A DNA stretch of 64,000 nt from Chloroflexi bacterium TSY (GCA_019217005.1 JAHBNG010000023.1:1-64000), one strand, 5' to 3'. Counted from the first letter of the stretch, positions 28,872 to 39,478 are shown. Translations and numbers: made by a program. Notes: generated from the sequence alone by a model not told the origin.

Positions 28872-29942
28872 GTGGCGCAGGTAGAACAGACTATTCAGAC
28901 GAATCAGAATGGGCCAAGCGAACGTAATTCGAATTCGCTTCTCCTGGAGGTCAACGATCTCAAGATGCACTTCCCCATTAAGCGGGGCTTCTTTTCACGC
29001 ACAGTGGGTCATGTAAAGGCTGTGGATGGCGTTAGCTTTTATATCCATGAAGGTGAGACGCTGGGCCTAGTAGGCGAAAGTGGTTGCGGCAAGACAACGA
29101 CTGGCCGCGTGATTATGCGTGCCTATGAGGCGACTGGCGGTGAGATCTGGTTTGCCGATCAAGACCTTGGGCGGATTGATGTGGCCAAGTTAGAAAATCA
29201 GGATCTCAAACGAATGCGCCGCAATATGCAGATGGTCTTTCAGGATCCATATTCGTCGCTTAATCCACGCATGACGCTCTTGCAAAATGTGGGTGAGCCG
29301 CTGCTTGTCAACGGCATTGCAAGCGGGCGCGATCTGGAAGATCGGGTAGCGGATCTTCTCAAAGTGGCAGGGTTGCGTCCTGAATATATGAACCGCTATC
29401 CCCACGCATTTAGTGGTGGGCAACGTCAACGCATTGGCATTGCGCGGGCTTTGGCGCTGAACCCACAGTTGGTTGTGCTCGACGAACCAGTCTCGGCTCT
29501 TGATGTATCGGTGCAAGCCCAGATTCTAAACCTGCTGCAACGCTTGCAAAATGAGTTTGGTCTGACGTATCTGTTCGTTGCGCATGATCTGAGCGTGGTT
29601 GAGCATATCAGCGATCGCGTTGCCGTTATGTATGTCGGTCAATTGGTCGAGAGTGCGCCAACCAAAGAACTTTATACAAAGCCGCTCCATCCATACACCG
29701 AAGCCTTGCTCTCAGCCGTCCCCAAACCCGATCCCCGGCAAAGAGGCGAGCCGATCATCTTGGAAGGTGATGTAGCCGACCCGGCGAACCCGCCCAGTGG
29801 CTGCTATTTCCACCCCCGTTGCAAATACAGTGACGGAAGTCGCTGTGTCAACGAAACGCCCGAATTGCGCGAAGTTCACGGTGGGCATACTGTGCGTTGC
29901 CATTACGCAGAGACTTTGGAATTGGTCGGTGTCGGTGACTAA
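28872..29942 (+). CDS. oppF: oligopeptide/dipeptide ABC transporter ATP-binding protein (OppF/DppF type)
   Basis: The 356-residue ATPase starts at GTG 28872, with GAGAGGAAG upstream. Walker A is GESGCGKTT (68-76), the ABC signature [14 protein letters not shown] (about 181), Walker [13 protein letters not shown] (about 200) and the switch [10 protein letters not shown]. The C-terminal oligopeptide-transport domain has [16 protein letters not shown] and [10 protein letters not shown]. It energises the importer whose other parts lie at 32-40.6 kb. Unusually, it is separated from its partner OppD by a radical SAM gene, two binding proteins and the permeases. The next gene starts 2 bp after its stop. 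Confidence 0.93.
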   Translation: MAQVEQTIQTNQNGPSERNSNSLLLEVNDLKMHFPIKRGFFSRTVGHVKAVDGVSFYIHEGETLGLVGESGCGKTTTGRVIMRAYEATGGEIWFADQDLGRIDVAKLENQDLKRMRRNMQMVFQDPYSSLNPRMTLLQNVGEPLLVNGIASGRDLEDRVADLLKVAGLRPEYMNRYPHAFSGGQRQRIGIARALALNPQLVVLDEPVSALDVSVQAQILNLLQRLQNEFGLTYLFVAHDLSVVEHISDRVAVMYVGQLVESAPTKELYTKPLHPYTEALLSAVPKPDPRQRGEPIILEGDVADPANPPSGCYFHPRCKYSDGSRCVNETPELREVHGGHTVRCHYAETLELVGVGD

Positions 29943-29944
29943 TC

Positions 29945-31729
29945 ATGAAAGTTATGCTCCTGTTCCCTCCCAATTGGACCCCAACAATGCCCCATTTGGC
30001 ATTGCCAACTTTAACGGCTTATTTGCGGGAACATGGCGTAGACGTGATTCAGCGCGATCTGAATGTAGAGGTCTTTGATCAGGTTCTTACTCAAGAACAC
30101 ATTGAGTGGGCGACCAAACAAGTACGAAAAAAGTATGCGAATCGACGTCATCGGCGTCGTGCCCATCAATCTCCGACGCCATCGCCTGAACAGATTCAAT
30201 GGGCAATCAATCATGGTTCCCACTTGGCACAGCGAGTTGAGAACGCCAAAGAAGGGATGCGGAACCCTTCATTTTTCGATGGACCGGTTGGATTACAGAA
30301 TTTCCAGACAGTCGTCGAATGTTTAGAGGTCGCTTCTCTTCCCTTTTATCCAGCTTCTCTTCATTTACAAAGCTACGAAGCCGCAGGTTCAGTTGATAGC
30401 AGCCGCGAACTATTAGAGCTTGTTCGTAATCCTGAAACGAACATGTTTTTACAAATCTTTAAGCGCGGCATTATAGCCGATATTGTGCGTGAGCAACCTG
30501 ATGTCGTTGGTGTCTCAATTCCGTCCATGCCTCAAATGCTAGCGGGCATGACGCTCTGCTACTTGATTAAGGAGTCGGGGGTTGACTGCCACATTACGGT
30601 CGGTGGGCCGCACATCAGCATGTTGCGCGAAGAGTTGGCCAAAGTTCCGGCCATCTTTTCGCTCTTTGATAGCGCGGTAGTCTTCGATGGCGAGGTGCCT
30701 CTGCTGGAGCTTGTACAAGCATTAGAGAAGCAAGGCGAGGGGACGTCCGATCTTTCTCGAGTACCGAATTTGATCTACCGGGATGGTGATCAAATTCGTG
30801 TGACGGAACGAAAAGCACCAGAGAAAATCGTTGATTTGCCAATGCCCGATTTTGATGGTCTACCGCTAGATCTTTACTTGGCACCAGTCTTGGCCTTACC
30901 TCTTTTGACGGCACGTGGTTGTTATTTTGGCAAGTGCGCATTTTGTAATGTGGGCTATGGCGAGCCGGAATCCTTTAGTCAACTGCGTGCCCAACATCTT
31001 GCCGACCAGATGTTGACGCTGCAAGAAAAATATGGCGTCGACCACATTTTCTTTTCGGACGAAGCAATTACGCCGCGCAATCTCCGCGATTTAGCACCCA
31101 TTCTCAAGGCAAAGGGAACGCCAATCCATTGGGGTGGCTGTGTCCGCTTCGAAAAGGTCATTACACGTGAGTTGTTGAGCAATGCCTATGAAGCCGGATG
31201 CCGAATGATTCTATTTGGGTTGGAGAGCGCGTCCGACGCGATTATGGACCACATGATCAAGGGGACGAAGCTTGACGATATGAATCGTATTCTCACCGAT
31301 AGTGCCGAGATTGGGATCTGGAACCATACATTTTTCTTTTTTGGTTTTCCAGGGGAAACAATCGAAGATGCCCAAGAAACGGTTAATTTTCTCTATGCGC
31401 ACAAGTACGACATTAACTCGGCTGCACTGGGTACCTTCTTAATGGAGCGCTATTCGCCAGCCCATCGCTATCCAGAATCGTTCAAGGTCAAACGCATCAT
31501 AGAAGAACCAGACAAAGATCTGGCGATCTATTTTGATTACGAAGTTGAATCTGGCATGGATGAGCGCATGGCGGATTTGGTGGCCGAACGCTTTCTCGAT
31601 ACATTGCCCAATAAACGTTACCCCCAATATTACGTAAGCGACGTCTATCGCTTTTTGTATGCCAGCTATCTGAGCGAACGCGGTTTGCCCAAACCGCCCT
31701 GGCTGGTGCCGGAAGAGGCTGCGGTTTAA
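29945..31729 (+). CDS. B12-binding-type radical SAM protein with CX4CX2C cluster motif
   Basis: The 594-residue protein has an N-terminal cobalamin-binding-type Rossmann domain (MKVMLLFPPN and, after an about 140-residue insertion, DVVGVSIPSM and ITVGGPH). Its iron-sulfur motif is RGCYFGKCAFCN: C326, C331, C334, spacing CX4CX2C instead of the usual CX3CX2C. HIFFSDEAI, ILFGLESASDAIM and FFFFGFPGETIEDA are normal radical SAM barrel strands. The B12 DxHxxG motif is not seen. The C-terminal about 120 residues have no obvious domain. Start 2 bp after OppF implies translational coupling. Function is unknown; it may modify the imported compound or make a product. Confidence 0.85.
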   Translation: MKVMLLFPPNWTPTMPHLALPTLTAYLREHGVDVIQRDLNVEVFDQVLTQEHIEWATKQVRKKYANRRHRRRAHQSPTPSPEQIQWAINHGSHLAQRVENAKEGMRNPSFFDGPVGLQNFQTVVECLEVASLPFYPASLHLQSYEAAGSVDSSRELLELVRNPETNMFLQIFKRGIIADIVREQPDVVGVSIPSMPQMLAGMTLCYLIKESGVDCHITVGGPHISMLREELAKVPAIFSLFDSAVVFDGEVPLLELVQALEKQGEGTSDLSRVPNLIYRDGDQIRVTERKAPEKIVDLPMPDFDGLPLDLYLAPVLALPLLTARGCYFGKCAFCNVGYGEPESFSQLRAQHLADQMLTLQEKYGVDHIFFSDEAITPRNLRDLAPILKAKGTPIHWGGCVRFEKVITRELLSNAYEAGCRMILFGLESASDAIMDHMIKGTKLDDMNRILTDSAEIGIWNHTFFFFGFPGETIEDAQETVNFLYAHKYDINSAALGTFLMERYSPAHRYPESFKVKRIIEEPDKDLAIYFDYEVESGMDERMADLVAERFLDTLPNKRYPQYYVSDVYRFLYASYLSERGLPKPPWLVPEEAAV

Positions 31730-31776
31730 TTCATAACATTTATTAATCAATAGAGATGATAAGGATTAAAAATTTG

Positions 31777-31869
31777 GGACACGGATGAACACAGCTTTCA
31801 CGGATTGATTCTGAGATGATCCGTGTTGGCGAAACGCCCACTTCGTGAACATCCTAAAAATCCGTGTCC
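31777..31869. repeat. inverted repeat in the 31730-32152 gap
   Basis: GGACACGGAT (31777-31786) and ATCCGTGTCC (31860-31869) are complementary, with GATCCGTGTTGGC between them. The pattern resembles short dispersed CACGGAT-type repeats. The rest of the 420-bp gap between the radical SAM gene and the first binding protein is A/T-rich and likely holds the promoter, but no clear hexamers stand out. Confidence 0.5.
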
Positions 31870-32152
31870 TATTTTCAATCCCTATAATGTCTAATATTTA
31901 GGGGATCGGTAATCAATGAGTCAGTCAAGTTGCTCACCGACATATTGATGACTGTTCACTGAATTGAGGCCATCCAATAAAATTAAGTATCCAACTGAGT
32001 AAATAGAATCTCGTAGCACGATTACATTCTCGACTGGTATCACCCACTACTCTACACGCAATACGCATGCTACATGAGTATTTTATTTTTAGATTAACCT
32101 AACCAACCATTACATGACTTTTCTATCAACCAACTCTCAAGGAGGTCTTTGA

Positions 32153-34170
32153 ATGAGGATTATCAAACGCAAGGGCAATGTATCCCGTCGTGAGTTCTTG
32201 CAACTTTCTGCAATGGCGACAGCCAGCGTCGCGCTGGCTGCCTGTGGTGGCGGTGATGCGGCTGCACCGGCAGCCGAACCAGAACCAACCGAAGCACCCG
32301 CTGACGAAGGCGGGAGTGCAGATGCTGCGCCAGCTGGTCCACCATCCAGCTACAACGAAGCGCCTATGCTGGCCGATCTGGTTGCCTCTGGCGATCTACC
32401 TGCTGTCGATGAGCGTCTGCCAGCTAATCCGATGGTGATGCCTGTGGCAGAAACAGTTGGTCAGTATGGCGGCACCTTCCGTCGGGGTTTCAAGGGTGTT
32501 TCGGATCGCTGGGGGCCCACCAAGATTCAGGATCGCGGATTGGCATGGTTCGATCAGGATTTGAACATGCAGCCGCGTATCGCGGAATCTTGGGAGATCA
32601 ACGACGATGCCAGTGAGTGGACATTCCACCTGCGGGAAGGTATGAAATGGTCCGATGGCACGCCTTTTACCACGGAGGCCGTCCAGTGGTGGTGGGAGAA
32701 TGACGCCACCGATACGACCATCAACCCGGCCTTACGCAACGCCTGGACGACCGGTGCAGATAAGAAACCGATGGAGCTGGAGGTAATTGATGACTACACG
32801 GTCAAGATGAAATTTGCCGATCCAAATCCGCTGTTTATCTTTGAGACGCGCCGCCCAACCACCACAGTCTATCTGCCAGGACACTATCTGTCCCAGTTCC
32901 ACATGGAGCTAACCGATGACCAAGATGCGCTACAGACCCAGGTAGAAGATGGTGGCTTTAATAGTTGGGAAGAATTTTACATCGATCGCCGCTGGTGGTA
33001 TCTCAATCCCGATTTGCCCAGCTTAGGGCCGTGGGTTTCCAAGAACGAACTCTCCAACGAGCTCTTCTTGATGGAGCGCAATCCCTACTTCTTTGCTGTC
33101 GACGCAGATGGCAACCAACTGCCGTATGTGGATGATATTCAGCATCGCCTCTTTGAGACCAACGACGTCTTTGACCTCTGGATCATCAATGGCGAGATTG
33201 ACTTCCAGGCTCGCCACGTCAACATCGGCAACTTCACGCTTTATAAAGAAAACGAAGAGAATGGCGATTACAGTGTTTTCCTCGGATCGGCTTCGGGCCA
33301 TTCTGCGATCCAGCTCAACTTGACAACGAAGAACGAACCATTGCGCGAATTCTTCAATATACGAGATGTGCGCATTGCGCTCTCTGTTGCTGTCGATCGA
33401 GATGCACTCAATGAGTTGATCTGGGATGGCTTGATGACGCCTCGTCAATATAGTCCTCTGGAGAGTTCTCCTCAAGCCTATCCCGATCAAGCCAATGCCT
33501 GGATCCAATACGATCCAGACCTGGCGAACCAATTGTTAGACGACGCGGGGTACGCCGAGAAGGATGCAGACGGTTTCCGCCTTTGGCCAGGAACCGATGA
33601 AACGCTAAGCTTTACCGTCGAGGGCACCGCCCAGCCAGGTACGACAGGCGAAGATGAGATTCAGGAGGTACTCAAGTACTTTGCGGCGGTCGGCGTTAAA
33701 GCTACATACAAAGGCTTCGAGCGTTCGCTTTACGAGGAGCACCATGCCGCCAACGAGATCGAAGCGGCCTGGTGGGGTGGCGACCGCACGGTTGTGCCTC
33801 TTGTGAATCCGACTATTTGACCTGTGAGCAACCTGACCGACCTTGGGCAGCTGCCTGGGCACACTGGCGACGTCAGGGAGATGCGAATCCCAACGCAGAG
33901 GAACCGCCGGAGGGGCATTGGGTTTGGGATATTTGGAACACCTGGGACCAGATTGCAGTGGAACCAGATTCCGCGAAACAGACAGAGATGTTCTACCAGA
34001 TTCTGGATATCTGGGCCGAAGAGCTGCCTATGATCGGCTATCTGGGCGAACGTCCAGCACCGATCATTGTCAAGAATGGGATACGCAACTATCTGGCAGG
34101 CTTCCCCTTGGATGACTCAACAGACGATGAGCATCTGCTGAATACCGAGACCTATTTCTGGGAAGCGTAG
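32153..34170 (+). CDS. ABC transporter substrate-binding lipoprotein (SBP_bac_5), single-base frameshift
   Basis: It starts after CAAGGAGGTCTTTGA, a strong ribosome-binding site. The N-terminus has a Tat motif (SRREFLQLSA) and lipobox (VALAAC), so it is exported folded and lipid-anchored. Then come an acidic Ala/Pro/Glu linker and a family 5 solute-binding domain (FRLREGMKWSDGTPFTTE type motif in FHLREGMKWSDG). The frame ends at a TGA at 33818-33820. Restoring one T in the TTT at 33816-33818 joins NPTILTCEQPDRPW and gives 672 residues, against 670 for its neighbour. It may be a lesion or sequencing error. The protein binds oligopeptides or oligosaccharides for the Opp permease. Confidence 0.88.
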
Positions 34171-34332
34171 GATTCACGACTTCAGATTTACGATTGGGGA
34201 CTTAGCATGACAAGGAGTGCTTGAAGTTTCGCCATTCTCAATCGTAAACTAGTATCACGCAACATGCAATAAACACTGAGTTTTTGGATCAATCTCACTG
34301 TTATAACAATTAGCTCTGAAGGAGGTATTACA

Positions 34333-36345
34333 ATGAGAATTGTCAAACGGAAGGGCAATGTTTCCCGTCGGGAGTTCTTGCAACTTTCGGCAATGGCAAC
34401 GGCGAGTGTTGCGTTGGCGGCCTGTGGTGGCGGCGCTGCACCCGCTGGTGAAGCAGAAGTAGCTGAAGCACCTGCTGAAGAAAGTAGCAGTAGTGATACA
34501 ACGGCTGCTGCTCCACCATCCAGCTACAACGAAGCGCCCATGTTGGCTGATCTGGGTGCCTCTGGCGAGCTACCATCTGTCGATGAGCGTCTTCCAGTCA
34601 ATCCGATGGTGATGCCCGTGGCAGAAATGACGGGCAATTATGGCGGTACATTCCGCCGTGGCTTCAAAGGGGTTTCCGACCGTTGGGGGCCAACCAAGTG
34701 TAAGGATCATGGTCTAGCCTGGTATGACCAGGATCTGAATATGCAGCCACGCATTGCAGAATCCTGGGAGATCAATGATGACGCCACTGAGTGGACGTTC
34801 CGACTCCGTGAAGGCATGAGGTGGTCAGATGGTACGCCTTTCACCACGGAAGCCATCAGTTGGTGGTGGGAAAACGATGAGACGAATACAACCATCTCGC
34901 CCAGCGTCGGCGGTCGTTATGTGACTGGCCCGGATCGGACGCCGATGGAGCTGGAGGTCATCGACGACTATACCATTAAGTTTAAGTTTGCCCATCCAAA
35001 GCCTCTTTTTGTCTTTAATTTGGGTCGCATCACGAGAGATCTCTATCTACCTGGTCATTATTTAGCGCAGTTCCATATGGATTTAACGGACGATCAGGAT
35101 GCGCTACAGGCTCAGGTAGAAGAGGCGGGATTCAACAGTTGGGAAGAGTATTACATTGACCGTCGCTTCTGGTACCTGAACCCAGAATTGCCAGACGTTG
35201 GGGCGTGGGTCTCCAAGAATGAGCTATCAAACGAGCTGTTCTTGATGGAGCGCAATCCCTACTTCTTTGCCGTGGACGCAGATGGCAATCAACTGCCTTA
35301 CGTGGATGGGATCGACCACCGTCTCTTCGAGACACCTGACGTATTTGATCTGTGGATTATCAATGGGGAGATCGACTTCCAAGCCCGCCATGTCAATATC
35401 GGCAACTTTACCCTCTATAAAGAAAGTGAAGATAGTGGAGACTATGAGGCCTTTCTCGGTTCGGCATCGGGGCACCAAGCAATTCAACTCAACCTGACGA
35501 CCAAGAACGAACGATTACGAGAGTTCTTCAATACACGAGACGTCCGGATTGCCCTCTCCATTGCCGTAGACCGCGACGCAATCAACGAATTGATCTGGGA
35601 TGGGTTGCTCACACCACGTCAATATAGTCCAATCAGCCGCTCGCCCCAAGCTTATCCGCAGCAGGCCAACGCCCATACTGAGTATGATGCAGAGCGAGCG
35701 AACCAGCTTCTCGATGAGGCGGGTTATGCGGAAAAGGATGCCGACGGCTTCCGTCTTTGGCCAGGAACCGATGAAACGTTGAGCTTCATCATTGAGGGCA
35801 CGGCCGTTCCGGGGACAACGGGTGAGGACACGGTGCAGGAGGTCATCAAGTATTATGCTGATGTTGGCGTAAAGGCCGCCTACAAGGGTTTCGAACGGTC
35901 GCTCTATGAAGAGCACTGGGGTGCAAATGAGATTGAAGCGGCCTGGTGGGGCGGTGATCGGACCGTATTGCCCCTGGTTGATCCCAGCATCTTCATCTGC
36001 ACGCAACCCGACCGCCCATGGGCAGCGGCTTGGGCACTCTGGAAACGATCGAGTGGTGCAGAAGCCGCGGGCGAGGAACCGCCAGAAGGTCACTGGGTTT
36101 GGGATATTTGGGACATTTGGGACCAGGTTGCCGTTGAGCCAGACCCCGCCAAACAGAATGAGCTTTTCTTCCAGATTCTAGATATTTGGGCGGAAGAGTT
36201 GCCCATGATTGGCTATCTGGGAGAAAGTCCGTCGCCCATCATCGTCAAAAATGGAGTACGCAACTATCTCCCTGGTTCGCCCATGGACAACACCACCGGC
36301 GACGAACATCTGCTCAATACAGAGACCTATTTCTGGGAAGCGTAG
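34333..36345 (+). CDS. ABC transporter substrate-binding lipoprotein (SBP_bac_5), intact paralogue
   Basis: The 670-residue intact copy has the same Tat lipoprotein start (SRREFLQLSA, VALAAC), an acidic low-complexity linker and the family 5 domain (FRLREGMRWSDGTPFTTEA, DVRIALSIAVDRDAINEL). It ends LLNTETYFWEA like the preceding gene. Divergence from that copy is concentrated in the linker and in short loops (for example GGRYVTGPDRTPMELE against RNAWTTGADKKPMELE), which could tune ligand choice. Its own GAAGGAGGTATTACA ribosome-binding site and a similar 3-prime flank indicate a whole-gene tandem duplication. Confidence 0.93.
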   Translation: MRIVKRKGNVSRREFLQLSAMATASVALAACGGGAAPAGEAEVAEAPAEESSSSDTTAAAPPSSYNEAPMLADLGASGELPSVDERLPVNPMVMPVAEMTGNYGGTFRRGFKGVSDRWGPTKCKDHGLAWYDQDLNMQPRIAESWEINDDATEWTFRLREGMRWSDGTPFTTEAISWWWENDETNTTISPSVGGRYVTGPDRTPMELEVIDDYTIKFKFAHPKPLFVFNLGRITRDLYLPGHYLAQFHMDLTDDQDALQAQVEEAGFNSWEEYYIDRRFWYLNPELPDVGAWVSKNELSNELFLMERNPYFFAVDADGNQLPYVDGIDHRLFETPDVFDLWIINGEIDFQARHVNIGNFTLYKESEDSGDYEAFLGSASGHQAIQLNLTTKNERLREFFNTRDVRIALSIAVDRDAINELIWDGLLTPRQYSPISRSPQAYPQQANAHTEYDAERANQLLDEAGYAEKDADGFRLWPGTDETLSFIIEGTAVPGTTGEDTVQEVIKYYADVGVKAAYKGFERSLYEEHWGANEIEAAWWGGDRTVLPLVDPSIFICTQPDRPWAAAWALWKRSSGAEAAGEEPPEGHWVWDIWDIWDQVAVEPDPAKQNELFFQILDIWAEELPMIGYLGESPSPIIVKNGVRNYLPGSPMDNTTGDEHLLNTETYFWEA

Positions 36346-36492
36346 GATTTATGATTTTGGATTTCAGATTTACGATTGGAAACTTGGGGTAGTGCGCAAA
36401 GTTTGACCTTTCTTGGTTCTCGATCGTAGATTGGACTCACCATTCAAATTTAAGCATCTTCTCAAGAAAAAGCGGTGGGATGGAGCCGACCT

Positions 36493-36552
36493 TTCCGGAA
36501 GAGGTCAGAAATTGGCTCGAATGCCTAACAACTTCTTGACCTCTTCCGGGAA
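36493..36552. repeat. hairpin in the 36346-36881 gap
   Basis: TTCCGGAAGAGGTCA (36493-36507) pairs with TGACCTCTTCCGGGAA (36537-36552) with one extra G. It could weaken read-through from the strongly expressed binding-protein gene into the permeases, a common arrangement in Opp operons. Confidence 0.55.
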
Positions 36553-36770
36553 GATCTTGTCTCACTTCTTTGAGAAGGTACATACATCGGTCTACCGTTG
36601 AGGCGTCAGTTTTTGTTTTGGCTAGATAGCGAAGTTTGTTCGTTCGTGGCGCTGAACAAACAAGCTGTTTGTTCTACTATTGCATGTACCGCGTTTGACA
36701 GCCAGAGTCTTTCAGGATAGCCTAAGGCAACGAGCCAGGAAGAATCTCGCTCGACTATACTTTGCTCTGT

Positions 36771-36842
36771 GTGAAAACCGGAATTTAGTTTCTCTGGTAG
36801 GACTGCGGAAAACTCCGGTTTTCATCACAACCGCTGTATAGG
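36771..36842 (+). repeat. conserved intergenic element X, copy 3 (possible structured leader)
   Basis: TGAAAACCGGA (36772-36782) pairs with TCCGGTTTTCA (36814-36824), enclosing CTCTGGTAGGACTGCGGAA. It is followed by TCACAACCGCTGTATAGG, and ends about 40 bp before the OppB start. It matches 23228-23298 and, partly, the complement of 5772-5829. The AAAAC/GTTTT pair here is AAAAT/ATTTT there, a compensatory change. Confidence 0.5.
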
Positions 36843-36881
36843 TTCGTATACCTAAAATCGTAAATCTGGAGTTCTCCATAT

Positions 36882-37872
36882 ATGCTTGTTTATATTCTCC
36901 GTCGTATCTTATTCATGATCCCAACGTTGATTGTGATCTCGCTGTTGTCATTCGTCATCATTCAGTTGCCACCGGGTGATTTTCTGACTTCCTATGCGGC
37001 TCAGTTGCGCGCCGAGGGTGATGAAGTTGATGAAGCTGAGTTGGAGGCACTGAAACAGCGCTATGGTCTGGGACAGCCAATCTATGTGCAATATGGCAAG
37101 TGGATTTCTGGGATCATTTTGCGGAATGACTGGGGGGCAATCATTGGAGTGGCAGAAGCCTGTCAAAGAGCTGATTTGGGAACGACTCGGGTTGACGATG
37201 GTACTTTCGCTTTCATCGTTGTTGGTTAGTTGGTTTATTGCCATTCCGATTGGTGTTTTTTCTGCAACCCATCAGTACTCATTTCTCGATTATTTGCTGA
37301 CGTTTTTCAGCTTTGTCGGACTTGGTACACCTGGATTTTTGCTTGCCCTGGTCATCATGTTCTTAGCCCAATCCCAATTGGGGATGAATGTAGGCAGACT
37401 TTTCTCAAACGAATATATGCTCGAGCCGTGGAGTTGGCCCAAATTTGTCGATATGCTCAAACATATCTGGATCCCCATGCTCATTCTCGCTTTTGGCAGC
37501 ACTGCAGGGAATATCCGCATCACGCGTGCCAATCTGCTGGATGAACTCAATAAGCCTTATGTTGAGACAGCGCGCGCCAAAGGGCTTGTAGAAGGTAGGG
37601 TCATTTGGAAATATCCTGTACGCGTTGCGTTGAATCCGTTTTTTAGCACGGTAGGATGGTCGCTCGCTAGTTTGATTTCTGGAACAACTTTGGTGGCCAT
37701 GGTTCTCAGCTTACAAACAACCGGCCCCATGTTGTTACGTTCGCTTACATCACAGGATATGTACCTGGCCGGCAGCTTCCTGCTCTTATTAAGCACATTG
37801 ACGATTATCGGAACGCTCATTTCAGATATTTTGTTGGCCATCGTAGACCCGCGGATCCGATTAGAGAACTGA
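36882..37872 (+). CDS. oppB: oligopeptide ABC transporter permease (OppB/DppB), frameshift at a G6 run
   Basis: The N-terminal part (MLVYILRRILFMIPTLIVIS, first membrane helix, then IQLPPGDFLTSY) is in one frame up to a G6 run at 37132-37137. The rest (GQSLEWQKPVKELIWERLG onwards) is in another. Reading five G gives 329 residues, the normal size. The permease has about six membrane segments and the EAA loop VETARAKGLVEGRVIWKYPV that docks onto the ATPase. Homopolymer position makes a sequencing error likely. It forms the pore together with OppC (38095-39279). Confidence 0.87.
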
Positions 37873-37936
37873 GTGACTTTAGTATCCCAGCGTGGACTAG
37901 AAACTTGCAGCACAACAATTGTCTGGGTGTGTACCA

Positions 37937-37993
37937 CAAAGTGTGTAAATGAAGTAGATTCTCTGACTGAGAGGTCTCCATTTACACACTTTG
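37937..37993. repeat. 15-bp hairpin between oppB and oppC
   Basis: CAAAGTGTGTAAATG (37937-37951) is perfectly complementary to 37979-37993 with a 27-nt loop; flanking GTGTG and CACAC extend it imperfectly. It lies in the 222-bp gap between the permease genes and lacks a T-run, so an mRNA-processing or attenuation role is possible. Confidence 0.6.
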
Positions 37994-38094
37994 GGACACA
38001 CTGTCAATTTTCTCTGTTGGTACCACGCAATACGAAAAAAGGTTGGACACCGACTCTATCACCCCGACTTACCGAACATTTGGAGTTTCTGTGA

Positions 38095-39279
38095 ATGCAA
38101 TCAGTTGAGAAATCTTGGATCGAGCGATCGGCTGAAGATGAGACCCTACAAGATGACAGTGCAATAGATGATGCCGTTATCAGTGGAGATGAGAAGGTGT
38201 ATGTGGCCTCGTATCTGCGTTTGATGTGGTGGCGTTTCTTAAAGCACCGTATGGCTGTCGTCAGTGCAATTATTGTTATTCTTCTTTATGTTGTAGCTGG
38301 CTTCAGCGAATTTGTTGCCCCTTATGATCCAGAGGAATCGTTTGTCAAATACAAATTTGCCCCGCCGAGCCGTATTCACATCATGGATGAAGCGGGCAAT
38401 CTGCAACGGCCATTTGTCTACAAGATTGTGCGAGAGCGAGATCCAGAAACCCTACGCAGTATCTATACGGAAGATACATCCATCATCTACCCCATCCGCT
38501 TTTTTGTGGAAGGACCTGAGTACGAATTGTGGGGTCGCTGGCCCATGACAACCCATCTGTTTGGACTAGATGCCGCCGCGGAAGAGCAGGGCGTCTTTTT
38601 GATGGGGGCGGACCGATTGGGTCGCGATCTCTTTTCGCGGCTTGCCTACGGTGCTCGGATTTCCCTAACGATCGGGCTAGTCAGTGTCTTTATTAGCCTC
38701 GTGCTGGGGATTGTCCTCGGTGGGATATCCGGTTATTATGGCGGTACGCTCGATAACGCAGTGCAGCGTCTGATCGAGTTTATTCGCTCAATCCCAGAAA
38801 TTCCATTGATGATGGCTTTGGCGGCCGCTTTACCCCCCGATTGGCCAACCGTGCGGGTCTATTTTGGCATCACGATCCTGCTTTCACTGGTCGGCTGGAC
38901 GGGTCTGGCACGCGTCGTGCGGGGACGTTTTTTAAGTTTGCGCGAAGAAGATTTTGTCATGGCCGCACGCTTTTCAGGTTCGAGCGAAATGCGCATTATT
39001 CTACGTCATATGCTGCCTTCATTTTTGAGCCATATCATCGCGTCGCTCACCTTGGCCGTCCCAGCCATCATCCTAGCCGAAACGGGACTCAGCTTTATTG
39101 GCCTGGGGTTACGCGCCCCCGCGATCAGTTGGGGCGTACTATTACAAGAAGCACAGAATGTAAAATCGGTGGCCCTGGCCCCTTGGGTGTTGGCTCCCGC
39201 CTTGTTTGTTGTGCTCTCTGTACTTGCATTCAATTTCCTGGGCGACGGCATCCGAGATGCCGCCGATCCCTATGCATAA
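38095..39279 (+). CDS. oppC: oligopeptide ABC transporter permease (OppC/DppC)
   Basis: The 394-residue membrane protein is longer than typical OppC (about 300). It has an acidic cytoplasmic N-terminus (about 35 residues), a first helix AVVSAIIVILLYVVAGF and an extended periplasmic loop of about 110 residues with EFVAPYDPEESFVKYKFAPP. The BPD_transp_1 core follows, with GADRLGRDLFSRL, the EAA loop FVMAARFSGSSEMRIILRHM and LAETGLSFIGLGL. The ATG has GGAG about 10 nt upstream. Partner of OppB in the same importer. Confidence 0.93.
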   Translation: MQSVEKSWIERSAEDETLQDDSAIDDAVISGDEKVYVASYLRLMWWRFLKHRMAVVSAIIVILLYVVAGFSEFVAPYDPEESFVKYKFAPPSRIHIMDEAGNLQRPFVYKIVRERDPETLRSIYTEDTSIIYPIRFFVEGPEYELWGRWPMTTHLFGLDAAAEEQGVFLMGADRLGRDLFSRLAYGARISLTIGLVSVFISLVLGIVLGGISGYYGGTLDNAVQRLIEFIRSIPEIPLMMALAAALPPDWPTVRVYFGITILLSLVGWTGLARVVRGRFLSLREEDFVMAARFSGSSEMRIILRHMLPSFLSHIIASLTLAVPAIILAETGLSFIGLGLRAPAISWGVLLQEAQNVKSVALAPWVLAPALFVVLSVLAFNFLGDGIRDAADPYA

Positions 39280-39478
39280 GATTATCGAACTGACAGTTTA
39301 GAGACTCCCACTTCTATCGATCATATTTCTCGAAGCCATTTTGAAAGATAAGAATCCTAATTGACAAACAGATACTCGCAGCACAACCAATAACTCAACT
39401 GATATCACGCAATACGTTCAACACATAGGTCCTTATTTATCGCCCTGGCTTAACTAACCTCTATTTTCGAGTAACACA

